Positions 54,161-62,330 of a stretch of 64,000 nucleotides of DNA are shown in pieces (the first letter of the stretch is position 1; every line of letters begins with the position of its first letter). The stretch is taken from positions 1,446,812 to 1,510,811 of the forward strand of contig NZ_PZZN01000001.1 of the NCBI RefSeq assembly GCF_003046295.1. Reading direction: 5' to 3'. Position numbers and translations under genes: made by a program. The stretch is from Sphingomonas aerolata (GTDB taxonomy: Bacteria; Pseudomonadota; Alphaproteobacteria; Sphingomonadales; Sphingomonadaceae). Under the pieces are notes generated by a model. It ran no database searches. It had not been told where the DNA came from and saw nothing but the letters and a program-made list of their open reading frames with translations.

Positions 54161-55111
54161 ATGGGCATTGAGGTGCAGTCGGTGCGGCTGCTTATTTTAG
54201 CGCAGCAACATCTTGGGGTTGACTTCTCAAACACGCTGACGATCGGTCGTCAAGAAATAATGGCTTCGGCAGCTCAAGTTGAGCGGGTGTTCCGTTCTGC
54301 GGGTACGCCGGTATCAGGGAGCGTCGCTCGAGATCTGTCTGGAGAAGCTGGACGAATCAGCGACCCTTTATTTCGTCATCTCGGCGCCGTGGAGATTGAC
54401 GCTATGGATGTGTCCGACTTTGAGGGAGCATCTGTCATCCACGACTTAAACACCGACTTGCCGGACGGTCTCGCCGAACAATTCTCAACGGTATTCGACG
54501 GCGGCACACTGGAACATGTTTTCAATGTGCCTACCGCTCTAGCGAGTTATATGCGCATGCCAAAGGTAGGTGGCCATTTAGTATTGGCATTACCAGCGAA
54601 TAACGAAATGGGGCATGGATTCTATCAATTCAGTCCTGAATTATTTTTCCGTACGCTGAGTATAGCTAATGGGTATAATGTCGAAGCAATGTTTCTTGCT
54701 CCCCTGTTCAGTAATGCAAAATGGCTAGCAGTCAAAGACCCCGCCTTGGTGGGTGCTCGTGTCGGTTTTAACAGTAGTCAGTGTTACGAGTATCTGTTCA
54801 TCGTAGCGAAAAAGATAAAATCGGTCCCGCTTTTTCAAACTACGCCTCAGCAGAGCGACTATTCTACAGAGTGGACTCGTGTTGCGGCAGGAGAGCAACG
54901 CTGGTCGCGGCCTGGGGTGCTATCTGCGAAGCAACGGATAACGCGGCTTGTCCGACCGTTTATTCCTAGATTGCTCCAGCAATGGCGCGCCGAGCGCGCT
55001 TTAGGTAAGCGTCCTCGCGAGCTGGAAAATTTCGTCCAATTTAATCCTGCGGCACCTGAAATGGCGACAGTTCGCGCTTTGTATACTACCGTGCCTGTAA
55101 TCTCATCATAA
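54161..55111 (+). CDS. putative SAM-dependent methyltransferase-like protein
   Basis: A 316-residue protein beginning MGIEVQSVRLLILAQQHLGV behind an AGAGGAAG ribosome-binding site. A Rossmann-like methyltransferase block is visible: 'GAVEIDAMDVSDFEGASVIH' as the motif with the acidic residue, 'STVFDGGTLEHVFNVPTAL' as in class I methyltransferases, and 'LVLALPANN'. The glycine motif I is not clear, so methyl transfer is not certain. An alternative is a sugar-modifying protein of the same fold. Position in the locus suggests modification of the repeat unit. It is convergent with an IS3 fragment that overlaps its last bases. Confidence 0.6.
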   Translation: MGIEVQSVRLLILAQQHLGVDFSNTLTIGRQEIMASAAQVERVFRSAGTPVSGSVARDLSGEAGRISDPLFRHLGAVEIDAMDVSDFEGASVIHDLNTDLPDGLAEQFSTVFDGGTLEHVFNVPTALASYMRMPKVGGHLVLALPANNEMGHGFYQFSPELFFRTLSIANGYNVEAMFLAPLFSNAKWLAVKDPALVGARVGFNSSQCYEYLFIVAKKIKSVPLFQTTPQQSDYSTEWTRVAAGEQRWSRPGVLSAKQRITRLVRPFIPRLLQQWRAERALGKRPRELENFVQFNPAAPEMATVRALYTTVPVISS

Positions 55112-55243
55112 CATATGGGTAGTTCTGCGTTGGCTCTGCGCCAACCATTTCCAAACGGCCGTCGCGATAAATTCGCTGCCATTATCAGATCTGATATTGG
55201 CAGGCGGCCCGCATGCGATGAGCAGCTCGGCCAGAGCCCCTTG
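55106..55243 (-). pseudogene. IS3-family OrfB fragment
   Basis: Minus-strand translation of this short piece gives 'ALAELLIACGPPANIRSDNG', 'SEFIATAVWKWLAQ' and a stop. This is the second-Asp block of an IS3-family integrase-type transposase. It is closely related to the matching part of the complete element at 55354-56622 but is inverted and truncated on both sides. Confidence 0.75.
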
Positions 55244-55416
55244 TCATGCCTAGTGCAAAATCCATGTCCGATAAGTGTAATTCTCGGACATAAGGGTAGC
55301 GTGGCGAAATCGAGCGTGGCACACGCTCTCGTATGGTCGCTTCCCGCACTCTTTGAGCTGTCCCCTTCTGAGGGGTCCATCGACTATGAAAGTCTGGATG
55401 AAGGAGGGGACGACGA

Positions 55417-55695
55417 ATGCCTGCGGAAAAGCACAAGCCGGAAGAGATCATCGGAAAGCTGCGTGAAGTTGAAATCGTCCTGGGCCAAGGCGGGACGACC
55501 GCCGAGGCGTGTCGGCGGATCGCGGTCAACGAGCAAACCTACTACCGCTGGCGCAAGGAATATGGTAGTCTGAAGACGGACCAGGCTTGTCGGAAGAAGG
55601 ATCTGGAGAAGGAGCAATTGCGGCTGCGGCGGGCGATCTCCGACCTGACACTGGACAGGCTGATCCTGCAGGAGGCGGCACGGGCAAACTTTTAA
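55417..55695 (+). CDS. IS3-family transposase OrfA
   Basis: The 92-residue protein ([20 protein letters not shown] at the start) has the helix-turn-helix of IS3 OrfA ('[20 protein letters not shown]') and a leucine-zipper-like C-terminus ('[20 protein letters not shown]'). It ends 'QEAARANF' as in the IS407/IS51-like groups. OrfB lies in the -1 frame and overlaps it by over 100 bases, so an OrfAB fusion probably forms by frameshifting. Confidence 0.93.
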   Translation: MPAEKHKPEEIIGKLREVEIVLGQGGTTAEACRRIAVNEQTYYRWRKEYGSLKTDQACRKKDLEKEQLRLRRAISDLTLDRLILQEAARANF

Positions 55696-56588
55696 GCCCC
55701 GCGCGGCGCCGACGCTGCATTGACCAAGTGAAAGAGGTGCTGGACGTATCCGAGCGACGGGTGTGTCGCGTGCTCGGGCAGCATCGGTCGACGCAGCGCA
55801 AGGTGCCGTGCGGGGCCGACGACGAACAGGCGCTGGCTGAGAACATCATTGCGCTGGCCGGGCAGTATGGACGCTACGGTTATTGTCGGGTGACCGCACT
55901 GCTGAATGCCGCGGGGTGGTCGGTGATTCATAAGCGTGTCGAACGCATCTGGCGGCGTGAGGGGCTGAAGGTGCCACAGAAGCAACCCAAGCGTGGCCGG
56001 CTGTGGTTGAACGACGGCTCGTGCATTCGGCTGCGGCCAGAGTATCCGGGGCATGTCTGGGCGTACGACTTTGTTGAAGCGCGAACGCACGACGGGCGCA
56101 AGTTCCGGATCCTTACGATCATCGACGAGGCCAGCAGGGAGTGCCTGGCGCTGATCGTCGCACGTCAGTTGAATCACGACGACGTGCTGGCGGCGCTTGC
56201 CGAGCTGTTCATTACGCGGGGTCCGCCAGCGCATATCAGGTCGGACAATGGCAGCGAGTTCATCGCTACCGTGGTCCAGAAATGGCTCGGCCAGGTCGGC
56301 GTGAAGACGCTGTACATCGCGCCGGGCTTGCCATGGGAAAACGGCTATAACGAGAGCTTCAACGGTTCGCTTCGCGAGGAGCTACTCAACGGCGAGATCT
56401 TCTACAGTCTCGCCGGGGCAAGGGTGCTGATCGAGGCGTGGCGGCGTCACTATAACACCGTCCGACCGCACAGCAGTCTGGGCTATCGACCTCCGGCGTC
56501 AGCCGGGGCGACCCTGCCATTGCCAGCCTCCGGCTCCGCTTCGCTCCACCTACGCCCGGCAATGGCGGCGGAGGCGACAATGCATTAA
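55587..56588 (+). CDS. IS3-family transposase OrfB (DDE integrase core)
   Basis: The frame is open for about 333 codons. Useful sequence starts near '[20 protein letters not shown]' after the OrfA frame ends. The DDE triad lies in '[11 protein letters not shown]' (Asp), '[11 protein letters not shown]' (Asp) and '[16 protein letters not shown]' (Glu), with '[19 protein letters not shown]' beyond. All catalytic blocks are present, so the element may be functional. Translation most likely arises as an OrfAB fusion. Confidence 0.92.
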   Translation: MSEEGSGEGAIAAAAGDLRPDTGQADPAGGGTGKLLSPARRRRCIDQVKEVLDVSERRVCRVLGQHRSTQRKVPCGADDEQALAENIIALAGQYGRYGYCRVTALLNAAGWSVIHKRVERIWRREGLKVPQKQPKRGRLWLNDGSCIRLRPEYPGHVWAYDFVEARTHDGRKFRILTIIDEASRECLALIVARQLNHDDVLAALAELFITRGPPAHIRSDNGSEFIATVVQKWLGQVGVKTLYIAPGLPWENGYNESFNGSLREELLNGEIFYSLAGARVLIEAWRRHYNTVRPHSSLGYRPPASAGATLPLPASGSASLHLRPAMAAEATMH

Positions 56589-56910
56589 CTATCTACCCGG
56601 ACCGCCCGGTGGGGGCTGCTCACGGCCAGCACGTCCGCCGATTACGCTGACATGAGAAAGCATGGACGGTAAGTCACTGGAAAATAGAGATCAACGCAGG
56701 CTTATGCGTCTGCGGCTTGTAGCAAAAAATTAGCGCTGAGGGGGAGAGCCGCAGCTAAACTGCCACTCCACAGCTTCACCCTTCGACGCCGAGACCGGAC
56801 CTCCATGACAGAGGCATGCGGCGGCGTGCCGTCCTTTGGGAGCGGCCGGGTGCGGTTCTGCCGTATAGGTGCTGATCCCCCATTCGCGGGTTTGCAACAT
56901 CGCTGCGGAC

Positions 56911-57120
56911 TTAGCGGTTGACTGGCTTTGCGGTCTTGGGGCGTTCCGCGGCGGCCACGTCGGTGGTCGGGCGGCACAGGCGGGTCAGAGGCTGGCACGC
57001 GATGCCCGGGTTCGAGCAACGCTGCTTGCCATCGGTCGTCGTGCAGGCGCGGCATTCGCGGCGTGTATCGATGCATCCTTGCGGTGTTGCGAGCAGGAGC
57101 GCGAACATGAGAACCATCAT
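56911..57120 (-). CDS. small secreted Cys-rich protein
   Basis: A 69-residue protein starting MMVLMFALLLATPQGCIDTR: a short signal peptide, probably with a lipobox-like 'TPQGC'. It then has six more Cys in a compact pattern ('RRECRACTTTDGKQRCSN', 'GIACQPLTRLCRP') that could form disulfides. It starts behind an AAGGACACG ribosome-binding site. No family is recognised. The interval 56623-56910 contains no gene I can support. Confidence 0.5.
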   Translation of the reverse strand: MMVLMFALLLATPQGCIDTRRECRACTTTDGKQRCSNPGIACQPLTRLCRPTTDVAAAERPKTAKPVNR

Positions 57121-57280
57121 CGTGTCCTTGCATCACGGGAAGCGTCAGCAGATTGCGGGCGCATGTTCTGTTTCGTCAAGTGACTGATTAGAGCTCCAAG
57201 CAGGCCAGTCTAGCTTGCGAAGCGACGATGTTGCCGGGCATTATCCGATAAAGCGAGCAGCAATCCGGTGGAGAGATCCG

Positions 57281-57715
57281 ATGGCAGACGCGTCCAATTG
57301 GCTTCTTGATCATACCGGCATCGGTGTCACTGACATCGTTCGATCTGCTCGGTTCTACAAAGCAGCACTTCGCCCCCTCGGGGCTGAAGTCGTCATGCGA
57401 ATCAACTCGACTATGGGGCCGGCGGACGATGGCGACGCCGACTTGGCAGGCGTTGCTTTCGGTACCGAATATCCCGCGTTCTGGCTCGACATCTTCCATC
57501 CAACCGACGTGAAGCAACACACCGCGTTCCGCGCTACATCCCGCAAAGCTGTCGAAGACTTTTACCGCCACGGGCTGGCTGCCGGAGGGGTGGATAACGG
57601 TGCTCCCGGTCTCCGTTCGGACGGCTACCCCGCGGGTTACTATGCAGCCTCCATGTATGATCCCGACGGAAACAATATCGAGGCTGTGTACCGTGACTCG
57701 GGGGAATCGACCTGA
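57281..57715 (+). CDS. VOC-family (glyoxalase/bleomycin-resistance-like) protein
   Basis: A 144-residue protein of the vicinal-oxygen-chelate fold. Two beta-alpha-beta-beta-beta units are visible, the first with 'LDHTGIGVTDIVRSARFY' and the second with 'TAFRATSRKAVEDFYRHGLA' and 'ASMYDPDGNNIEAVY' (the C-terminal Glu is a usual metal ligand). The substrate is unknown; members isomerise, dioxygenate or sequester small molecules. The start at 57281 has a GGTGGAGAG ribosome-binding site. It stands alone, with no operon partner. Confidence 0.85.
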   Translation: MADASNWLLDHTGIGVTDIVRSARFYKAALRPLGAEVVMRINSTMGPADDGDADLAGVAFGTEYPAFWLDIFHPTDVKQHTAFRATSRKAVEDFYRHGLAAGGVDNGAPGLRSDGYPAGYYAASMYDPDGNNIEAVYRDSGEST

Positions 57716-58008
57716 GGCGCTATACCCCGCCCCAATCAGGAACCCGCCCTGCGCCGATGGCGCTGACAACGGGCAGGTTTGTCCGGGCCGACACATAGTC
57801 CGAAACCCGGTGCAGCGGGCAGCATGGGTTTTCGTGTCCGGCGTCAGGTGCTCCTCATGGTCCCGATGCAGAGGAGAGTACACGCGTGATACCGAGTGAG
57901 TGTACCCGAGGGCGCAGGATTTCGCGCCGAAAGGTACGCGTTCCCTGCATGCCGATGACGCGCCGCTCCAGCTTTCGCGGCAAAGCGGTGCATCGTCGTG
58001 CGGGGCGT

Positions 58009-58656
58009 TCAGCTGGCTTCGGCGATCAGCTTTGCCGCGGCGGGGGTGTTCCATTCATAGCCGCCGAGCATCCGCCAGACCTCGCGCCCGTCCGAATCGT
58101 AGAGGATCGTGGTCGGCAGGTTCGCCTGATAGGCGATGCTGAGCGAGGCCTTGGCGTCGAGATAGGGTTTCAGCGTCGTGAACGCCTTTTGCGCGAAGAA
58201 CGGCGTGACCTTCTCGGCGCCCTGAAGGTCCTGGCTGACCGCGACGACTTGGACCTTGTCCTTCATTGCGCCCGCGACCGCATCGAGTGTCGGCATCTCG
58301 GCGACGCAGGGCGCGCACCAGGTCGCCCACAGGTTGAGCAGCAGCGGCTTGCCCTTGAAGCTGGCGAGCGTGACGGACTTTCCATCGGGGGCGGTGAAGC
58401 TGGTCGTCGGCCCCGTCTCGCCCTTGTGGCTGCGGTCGATCTTGTCGACCGGGGCGGCGGGGGTGCCGGTCGCTTCGTCGGGCGCAGCGGCGACTTCGTC
58501 CGATGTCGCGGTGTTGCCAGCAGCGGGGCCGGCGGCGGGACCTGCCGCGTTTGCTTGCTCCGGAGCCGGCGATTTCCTATCGCAGCCCGCAATCAGCATT
58601 GCGCTACCCAGGAGACAGACGATCGACGCCCTTGAGAGCAGAGAAGGGGAGGACAT
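58009..58656 (-). CDS. TlpA/ResA-like thiol-disulfide lipoprotein
   Basis: A 215-residue protein with a type-II signal peptide ('[10 protein letters not shown]', Cys25), an Ala/Pro-rich linker and a thioredoxin-like domain from about residue 85. The redox motif is '[14 protein letters not shown]' (Cys114-x-x-Cys117), and '[20 protein letters not shown]' carries the cis-Pro. It probably reduces or oxidises thiols in the periplasm, for example in cytochrome c maturation. The start shares bases with the argH start codon (see findings). No cytochrome biogenesis genes are adjacent. Confidence 0.93.
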   Translation of the reverse strand: MSSPSLLSRASIVCLLGSAMLIAGCDRKSPAPEQANAAGPAAGPAAGNTATSDEVAAAPDEATGTPAAPVDKIDRSHKGETGPTTSFTAPDGKSVTLASFKGKPLLLNLWATWCAPCVAEMPTLDAVAGAMKDKVQVVAVSQDLQGAEKVTPFFAQKAFTTLKPYLDAKASLSIAYQANLPTTILYDSDGREVWRMLGGYEWNTPAAAKLIAEAS

Positions 58657-60040
58657 GGACGGCTCCAATGCGATGTGGGGTGGACGCTTCGCCGAGGGTC
58701 CGGCCGCGGTTATGCGGGAGATAAACGCCTCGATCCCCTTCGACAAGCGACTGTGGAAGCAGGACATCGCCGGCTCCAAGGCGCATGTCGCGATGCTCGG
58801 CGCACGCGGTATCGTGTCGGCCGAGGACGCCGCGACGATCGCCGCGGGACTCGACCAGGTCGCGGCGCATTATGCCGCCAATGGCGTCGCCGAGGACCTC
58901 GGCCTCGAAGATATCCATATGCAGACCGAGGCGCGGCTCGCCGAGGCGATCGGTCCGGTCGCGGGGCGTCTGCACACCGCGCGGTCGCGCAACGACCAGG
59001 TCGCGACCGACTTCCGGCTCTGGGTCCGCGATGCGATCGACCAGGTGCTGGCGGCGCTCGGCGGGTTCCAGGCGGCGTTGCTCGTGCGGGCCGAGGAGCA
59101 TGCCGCGAGCGTCATGCCGGGGTTCACGCATCTGCAATCCGCGCAGCCGGTGACGCTCGGCCATCACCTGATGGCGTATCACGCGATGATCGCGCGCGAC
59201 GTCAGCCGGTTTGCGGATGCGCGCGTGCGGATGAACCGCTCGCCACTCGGCTCAGCGGCGCTGGCGGGGACGGGCTTCCCAATCGACCGCGCGATGACCG
59301 CGCGCGCGCTCGGGTTCGACGGGCCGATGACCAATTCTCTGGACGGGGTGAGCGACCGCGATTTCGCGCTCGATTACCTCGTCGCGGCCACGCAGTGCGC
59401 GTTGCATCTGTCGCGGCTGGCGGAGGAATTCGTGCTCTGGGCGTCGCAGCCCTTCGGCTTCGTCGCGCTTAGCGACCAATGGTCGACGGGCAGCTCGATC
59501 ATGCCGCAGAAGCGCAATCCCGACGCCGCCGAGCTCGTGCGTGGCCATTCGGGGCGGATCATGGGGTGCATGACCGCGCTGATGGTAACGATGAAGGGGC
59601 TGCCGCTCGCCTATTCGAAGGACATGCAGGACGACAAGCCGCCCGTGTTCGAGGCGCACGACCTGCTCGCGCTGTCGATCGCGGCGATGACCGGGATGGT
59701 CAAGAGCGCGACGTTCCGGACCGAGCGGATGCGTGCGGTGGCCGAGGCGGGCTTTGCGACCGCGACGGACCTTGCCGACTGGCTGGTGCGCGAGGCGGGG
59801 CTGCCGTTCCGCGAGGCGCATCATGTGACCGGGCGTGCGGTGAAACGCGCGGAGGACCTCGGCATCGCGCTCGACGCGCTGTCGATCGAGGATCTGAAAG
59901 CAATCGACGCACGGATCGATGACCGGGTGTACGGCGTATTGTCGGTCGACGCGTCGGTCGCCAGCCGCACCAGCTTCGGCGGGACCGCGCCCGACAATGT
60001 ACGCGCCGCGATCCGCGCCGCACGGGAGACGAGCGAATGA
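58655..60040 (+). CDS. argH: argininosuccinate lyase
   Basis: A 461-residue protein of usual length. It begins [20 protein letters not shown] and carries the fumarase/aspartase-superfamily signature '[17 protein letters not shown]' with the flexible catalytic Ser loop, and '[20 protein letters not shown]'. It splits argininosuccinate into arginine and fumarate. The ATG at 58655 has an AGGGGAGGA ribosome-binding site; the frame extends farther upstream only as an antisense of the TlpA gene. Its end overlaps the small lipoprotein gene by 4 bases. Confidence 0.97.
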   Translation: MDGSNAMWGGRFAEGPAAVMREINASIPFDKRLWKQDIAGSKAHVAMLGARGIVSAEDAATIAAGLDQVAAHYAANGVAEDLGLEDIHMQTEARLAEAIGPVAGRLHTARSRNDQVATDFRLWVRDAIDQVLAALGGFQAALLVRAEEHAASVMPGFTHLQSAQPVTLGHHLMAYHAMIARDVSRFADARVRMNRSPLGSAALAGTGFPIDRAMTARALGFDGPMTNSLDGVSDRDFALDYLVAATQCALHLSRLAEEFVLWASQPFGFVALSDQWSTGSSIMPQKRNPDAAELVRGHSGRIMGCMTALMVTMKGLPLAYSKDMQDDKPPVFEAHDLLALSIAAMTGMVKSATFRTERMRAVAEAGFATATDLADWLVREAGLPFREAHHVTGRAVKRAEDLGIALDALSIEDLKAIDARIDDRVYGVLSVDASVASRTSFGGTAPDNVRAAIRAARETSE

Positions 60041-60288
60041 CACGCCTGATCCTTCTCGCCGGCCTGACCCTGTCGGGCCTGTCGCTGACCGCCTGCGGGG
60101 CGGCCGACGGGCTCGAGCCCGGACCCGGCAAATCGCTGCCGGTCGCGCCTTACGGTGCGAAGACGACACCGACGCCGACCGCGCTGCTGACGCCGACGCC
60201 GCAGCAGCGACCCGAACGCAGTGATGAATTGCTTACCAGCTCGCGCGAGCGGCGGAGCGACGAATTCAACCTGCCGCCTTCCAACTGA
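60037..60288 (+). CDS. small lipoprotein between argH and lysA (LptM-like)
   Basis: An 83-residue protein with a lipobox ('LSLTACGA', Cys about 20), then Gly/Pro-rich '[16 protein letters not shown]' and a '[12 protein letters not shown]' stretch. Small lipoproteins at this position near lysA-dapF recall LptM (YifL), which helps LptD assembly in enterobacteria. The similarity here is only in the lipobox, size and context, so a LptM role is inference. The ATG overlaps the argH stop (ATGA). Confidence 0.7.
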   Translation: MTRLILLAGLTLSGLSLTACGAADGLEPGPGKSLPVAPYGAKTTPTPTALLTPTPQQRPERSDELLTSSRERRSDEFNLPPSN

Positions 60289-60300
60289 TCACAGGCCAGC

Positions 60301-61563
60301 ATGGACCATTTCCACTATCGCGACGGCGTCCTTCATGTCGAGGACGTCGCGCTTCCCGCGATCGCCGAGGCGGTCGGGACGCCCGTCTATGTCTATTCGA
60401 CCGCGACGTTCCGCCGTCACGCGCAGGTGTTTCGCGACGCGCTGAAAGGCGCGGGACGCGTGCGTCTGGCCTATGCGATCAAGGCCAATCCGAACGTCGC
60501 GGTGCTGCGCGTGCTGGCTGACGAGGGCTACGGTGCGGACGTGGTGTCGGCGGGCGAGATGGCGCGCGCGCTGGCGGCGGGCATCCCCGCGTCGGACATC
60601 GTGTTTTCGGGCGTCGGCAAGACCCGCGACGAACTGGCCCGCGCGCTCGACGCCGGGATCGGCCAGTTCAACCTCGAGCTCGAGGAGGAGGGCGAGGTGC
60701 TTGCCGCACTCGCTCGCGATCGCGGCATTCGTGCACCGGCGGTGCTGCGCGTGAACCCCGATGTCGATGCGGGCACGCACGCCAAGATCTCGACCGGGCG
60801 CAAGGAGAACAAGTTCGGCGTGCCGATCGACCAGGCGCCGGCGATGTTCGACCGGCTGGCAAGGCATGACGGGCTCGATCTGCGCGGGGTGGCGATCCAT
60901 ATCGGCAGCCAGCTCGCCGATCTCGCCCCGCTCGAGGCGGCCTATGCGCGGATCGGCAAACTCGTGGCCGAACTGCGCGCGGCGGGGCACGTCATCAGCC
61001 GGGTCGATCTGGGCGGTGGCCTCGGCGTACCGTACAAGCCCGACGACGTGCTGCCGAGCCCGGCCGACTATGGCGCGATGGTCGCGCGCGCAACCGCGGG
61101 CTGGGACGTCGAACTGATGTTCGAGCCGGGGCGCGTGATCGCGGGCAATGCGGGCGTGCTGCTGACCAAGGTCATCTGGGTGAAGCCGGGGGTCACCAAC
61201 CCCTATGTGATCGTCGATGCGGCGATGAACGACCTCGCGCGCGTCGCGATGTACGACGCCTATCACGACTTTGTCGCGGTCGAGCCGGGCGGCGAGCGGA
61301 TGACCGCGAACATCGCCGGGCCGGTGTGCGAGACCGGCGACACCTTCGCGATGGGGCGCGACATCGACGTCGTGAAGTCGGGCGATCTGGGCGTGTTCCG
61401 CACCGCAGGCGCGTACGGCGCGACGATGGCGTCGACCTATAACAGCCGCGCGCTGGTGCCCGAGGTGCTGGTCGACGGCGATCGGTTCGCGGTGGTCGCC
61501 GATCGGATCGAGCCCGAGACGATCCTGGCCGCCGAGCGCGTCCCCGAATGGCTCAAGCGGTGA
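60301..61563 (+). CDS. lysA: diaminopimelate decarboxylase
   Basis: A 420-residue fold-type III PLP enzyme. 'LAYAIKANPNVAVL' holds the PLP-binding Lys, 'IHIGSQLADL' and 'DLGGGLGVPYKPDD' the phosphate-binding regions, 'LMFEPGRVIAGNAG' and 'GPVCETGDTFAMGRDI' the active-site Cys and substrate contacts. It makes L-lysine from meso-diaminopimelate. It follows the lipoprotein gene by 12 bp and overlaps the siroheme-domain gene. Confidence 0.97.
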   Translation: MDHFHYRDGVLHVEDVALPAIAEAVGTPVYVYSTATFRRHAQVFRDALKGAGRVRLAYAIKANPNVAVLRVLADEGYGADVVSAGEMARALAAGIPASDIVFSGVGKTRDELARALDAGIGQFNLELEEEGEVLAALARDRGIRAPAVLRVNPDVDAGTHAKISTGRKENKFGVPIDQAPAMFDRLARHDGLDLRGVAIHIGSQLADLAPLEAAYARIGKLVAELRAAGHVISRVDLGGGLGVPYKPDDVLPSPADYGAMVARATAGWDVELMFEPGRVIAGNAGVLLTKVIWVKPGVTNPYVIVDAAMNDLARVAMYDAYHDFVAVEPGGERMTANIAGPVCETGDTFAMGRDIDVVKSGDLGVFRTAGAYGATMASTYNSRALVPEVLVDGDRFAVVADRIEPETILAAERVPEWLKR

Positions 61564-62330
61564 GCCTGCACAGCCTGCCGCTATTCGTGCGGCTGGCGGG
61601 TCGCCCGGTCATCCTGCTGGGCGAGGGCGAGGCGGCAGACGCGAAACGCCGGCTGCTCGACCGCGCCGGCGCTCACGTCGTCACCGATGAGGCCGCCATG
61701 GCCGCGCTGGCGATCGTCGCGATCGACGACGAGGCGGAGGCGCTCGCGGCGGTCGCGCGGCTCAAGGCGCGCGGTGTGCTCGTCAACGCGGTCGACCGGT
61801 CCGAGCATTGCGACTTCACGTTGCCCGCGATCGTCGACCGCGAGCCGGTGCTGATCGCGATCGGCACGGGGGGCGCGTCGGCCGGGCTGGCGGCGGCACT
61901 GCGGCAGCGGCTCGAAGCGCTGGTGCCGGCGGATCTGGGCGGGCTGGCAAGCGCACTGCAGCGCGCACGCGGGGCGATGCGCGCGCGCTTCCCCGATGGC
62001 GGTGCCAGACGGCGTGCGCTGGCCGATGCGCTCGCGCCGGGGGGCGTGCTCGATCCGCTCGGACCGTCGCGCGACGTGGCCGGCTGGCTCGACGGGGGAT
62101 CGGTGCAGGACGGGGCGATCGTGCGGATGACGCTTGCGTCGCGCGACCCCGATGATCTGACATTGCGACAGGCGCGGGCGCTCGCCAGCGCCGACCGGGT
62201 CTATCACCGCAGCGACGTGCCGCCGGCGATCCTCGATCGCGCGCGCGCGGATGCGGCGCGGATCCCGTGCGACACGCCGCCCGATGCGCAGGGTTCGGGG
62301 CTGGTCGTCGATGTGGCGATGCGCGCGTGA
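61560..62330 (+). CDS. siroheme synthase N-terminal domain protein (precorrin-2 dehydrogenase-like) with truncated methylase tail
   Basis: A protein of about 256 residues. The N-terminal 150 or so resemble the CysG/Met8p NAD-binding half: 'LPLFVRLAGRPVILLGEGEA', then 'VNAVDRSEHCDFTLPAIV' and 'LIAIGTGGASAGLAAALRQR', which oxidises precorrin-2 and inserts iron. The last 60 residues ('VRMTLASRDPDDLTLRQARA' onward) match only the start of a tetrapyrrole methylase and then stop. Start GTG 61560 overlaps the lysA stop (GTGA); an ATG at 61548 is also possible. A separate uroporphyrinogen methyltransferase is expected elsewhere. Confidence 0.85.
   Translation: MSLHSLPLFVRLAGRPVILLGEGEAADAKRRLLDRAGAHVVTDEAAMAALAIVAIDDEAEALAAVARLKARGVLVNAVDRSEHCDFTLPAIVDREPVLIAIGTGGASAGLAAALRQRLEALVPADLGGLASALQRARGAMRARFPDGGARRRALADALAPGGVLDPLGPSRDVAGWLDGGSVQDGAIVRMTLASRDPDDLTLRQARALASADRVYHRSDVPPAILDRARADAARIPCDTPPDAQGSGLVVDVAMRA

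Larger units (their letters stand above)
55354..56622 (+). mobile_element. IS3-family insertion sequence
   Basis: A 1,269-bp element with terminal inverted repeats that begin TGAGCTGTCCCCTTCT (left) and TGAGCAGCCCCCACCG (right, reversed) and continue to GGTCC at both ends. It encodes OrfA and OrfB in overlapping frames. The flanking trinucleotides (CTT and CGG) do not match, so no target duplication is seen. That suggests a later rearrangement, perhaps through the inverted fragment just upstream. Confidence 0.82.

Noticed and set aside
56702..57136. 144-codon minus-strand frame overlapping the small Cys-rich gene
   Set aside because: No motifs, and the overlapping 69-codon frame has a signal peptide and a ribosome-binding site.
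11691..57200. Integrase-mediated island with attL/attR at tRNA-Gln
   Set aside because: No integrase gene and no second copy of the tRNA end was found by eye, so only a candidate region is reported.
58256..58654. N-terminal extension of argH
   Set aside because: It runs antisense through the TlpA-like gene; the family start and a strong ribosome-binding site lie at 58655.
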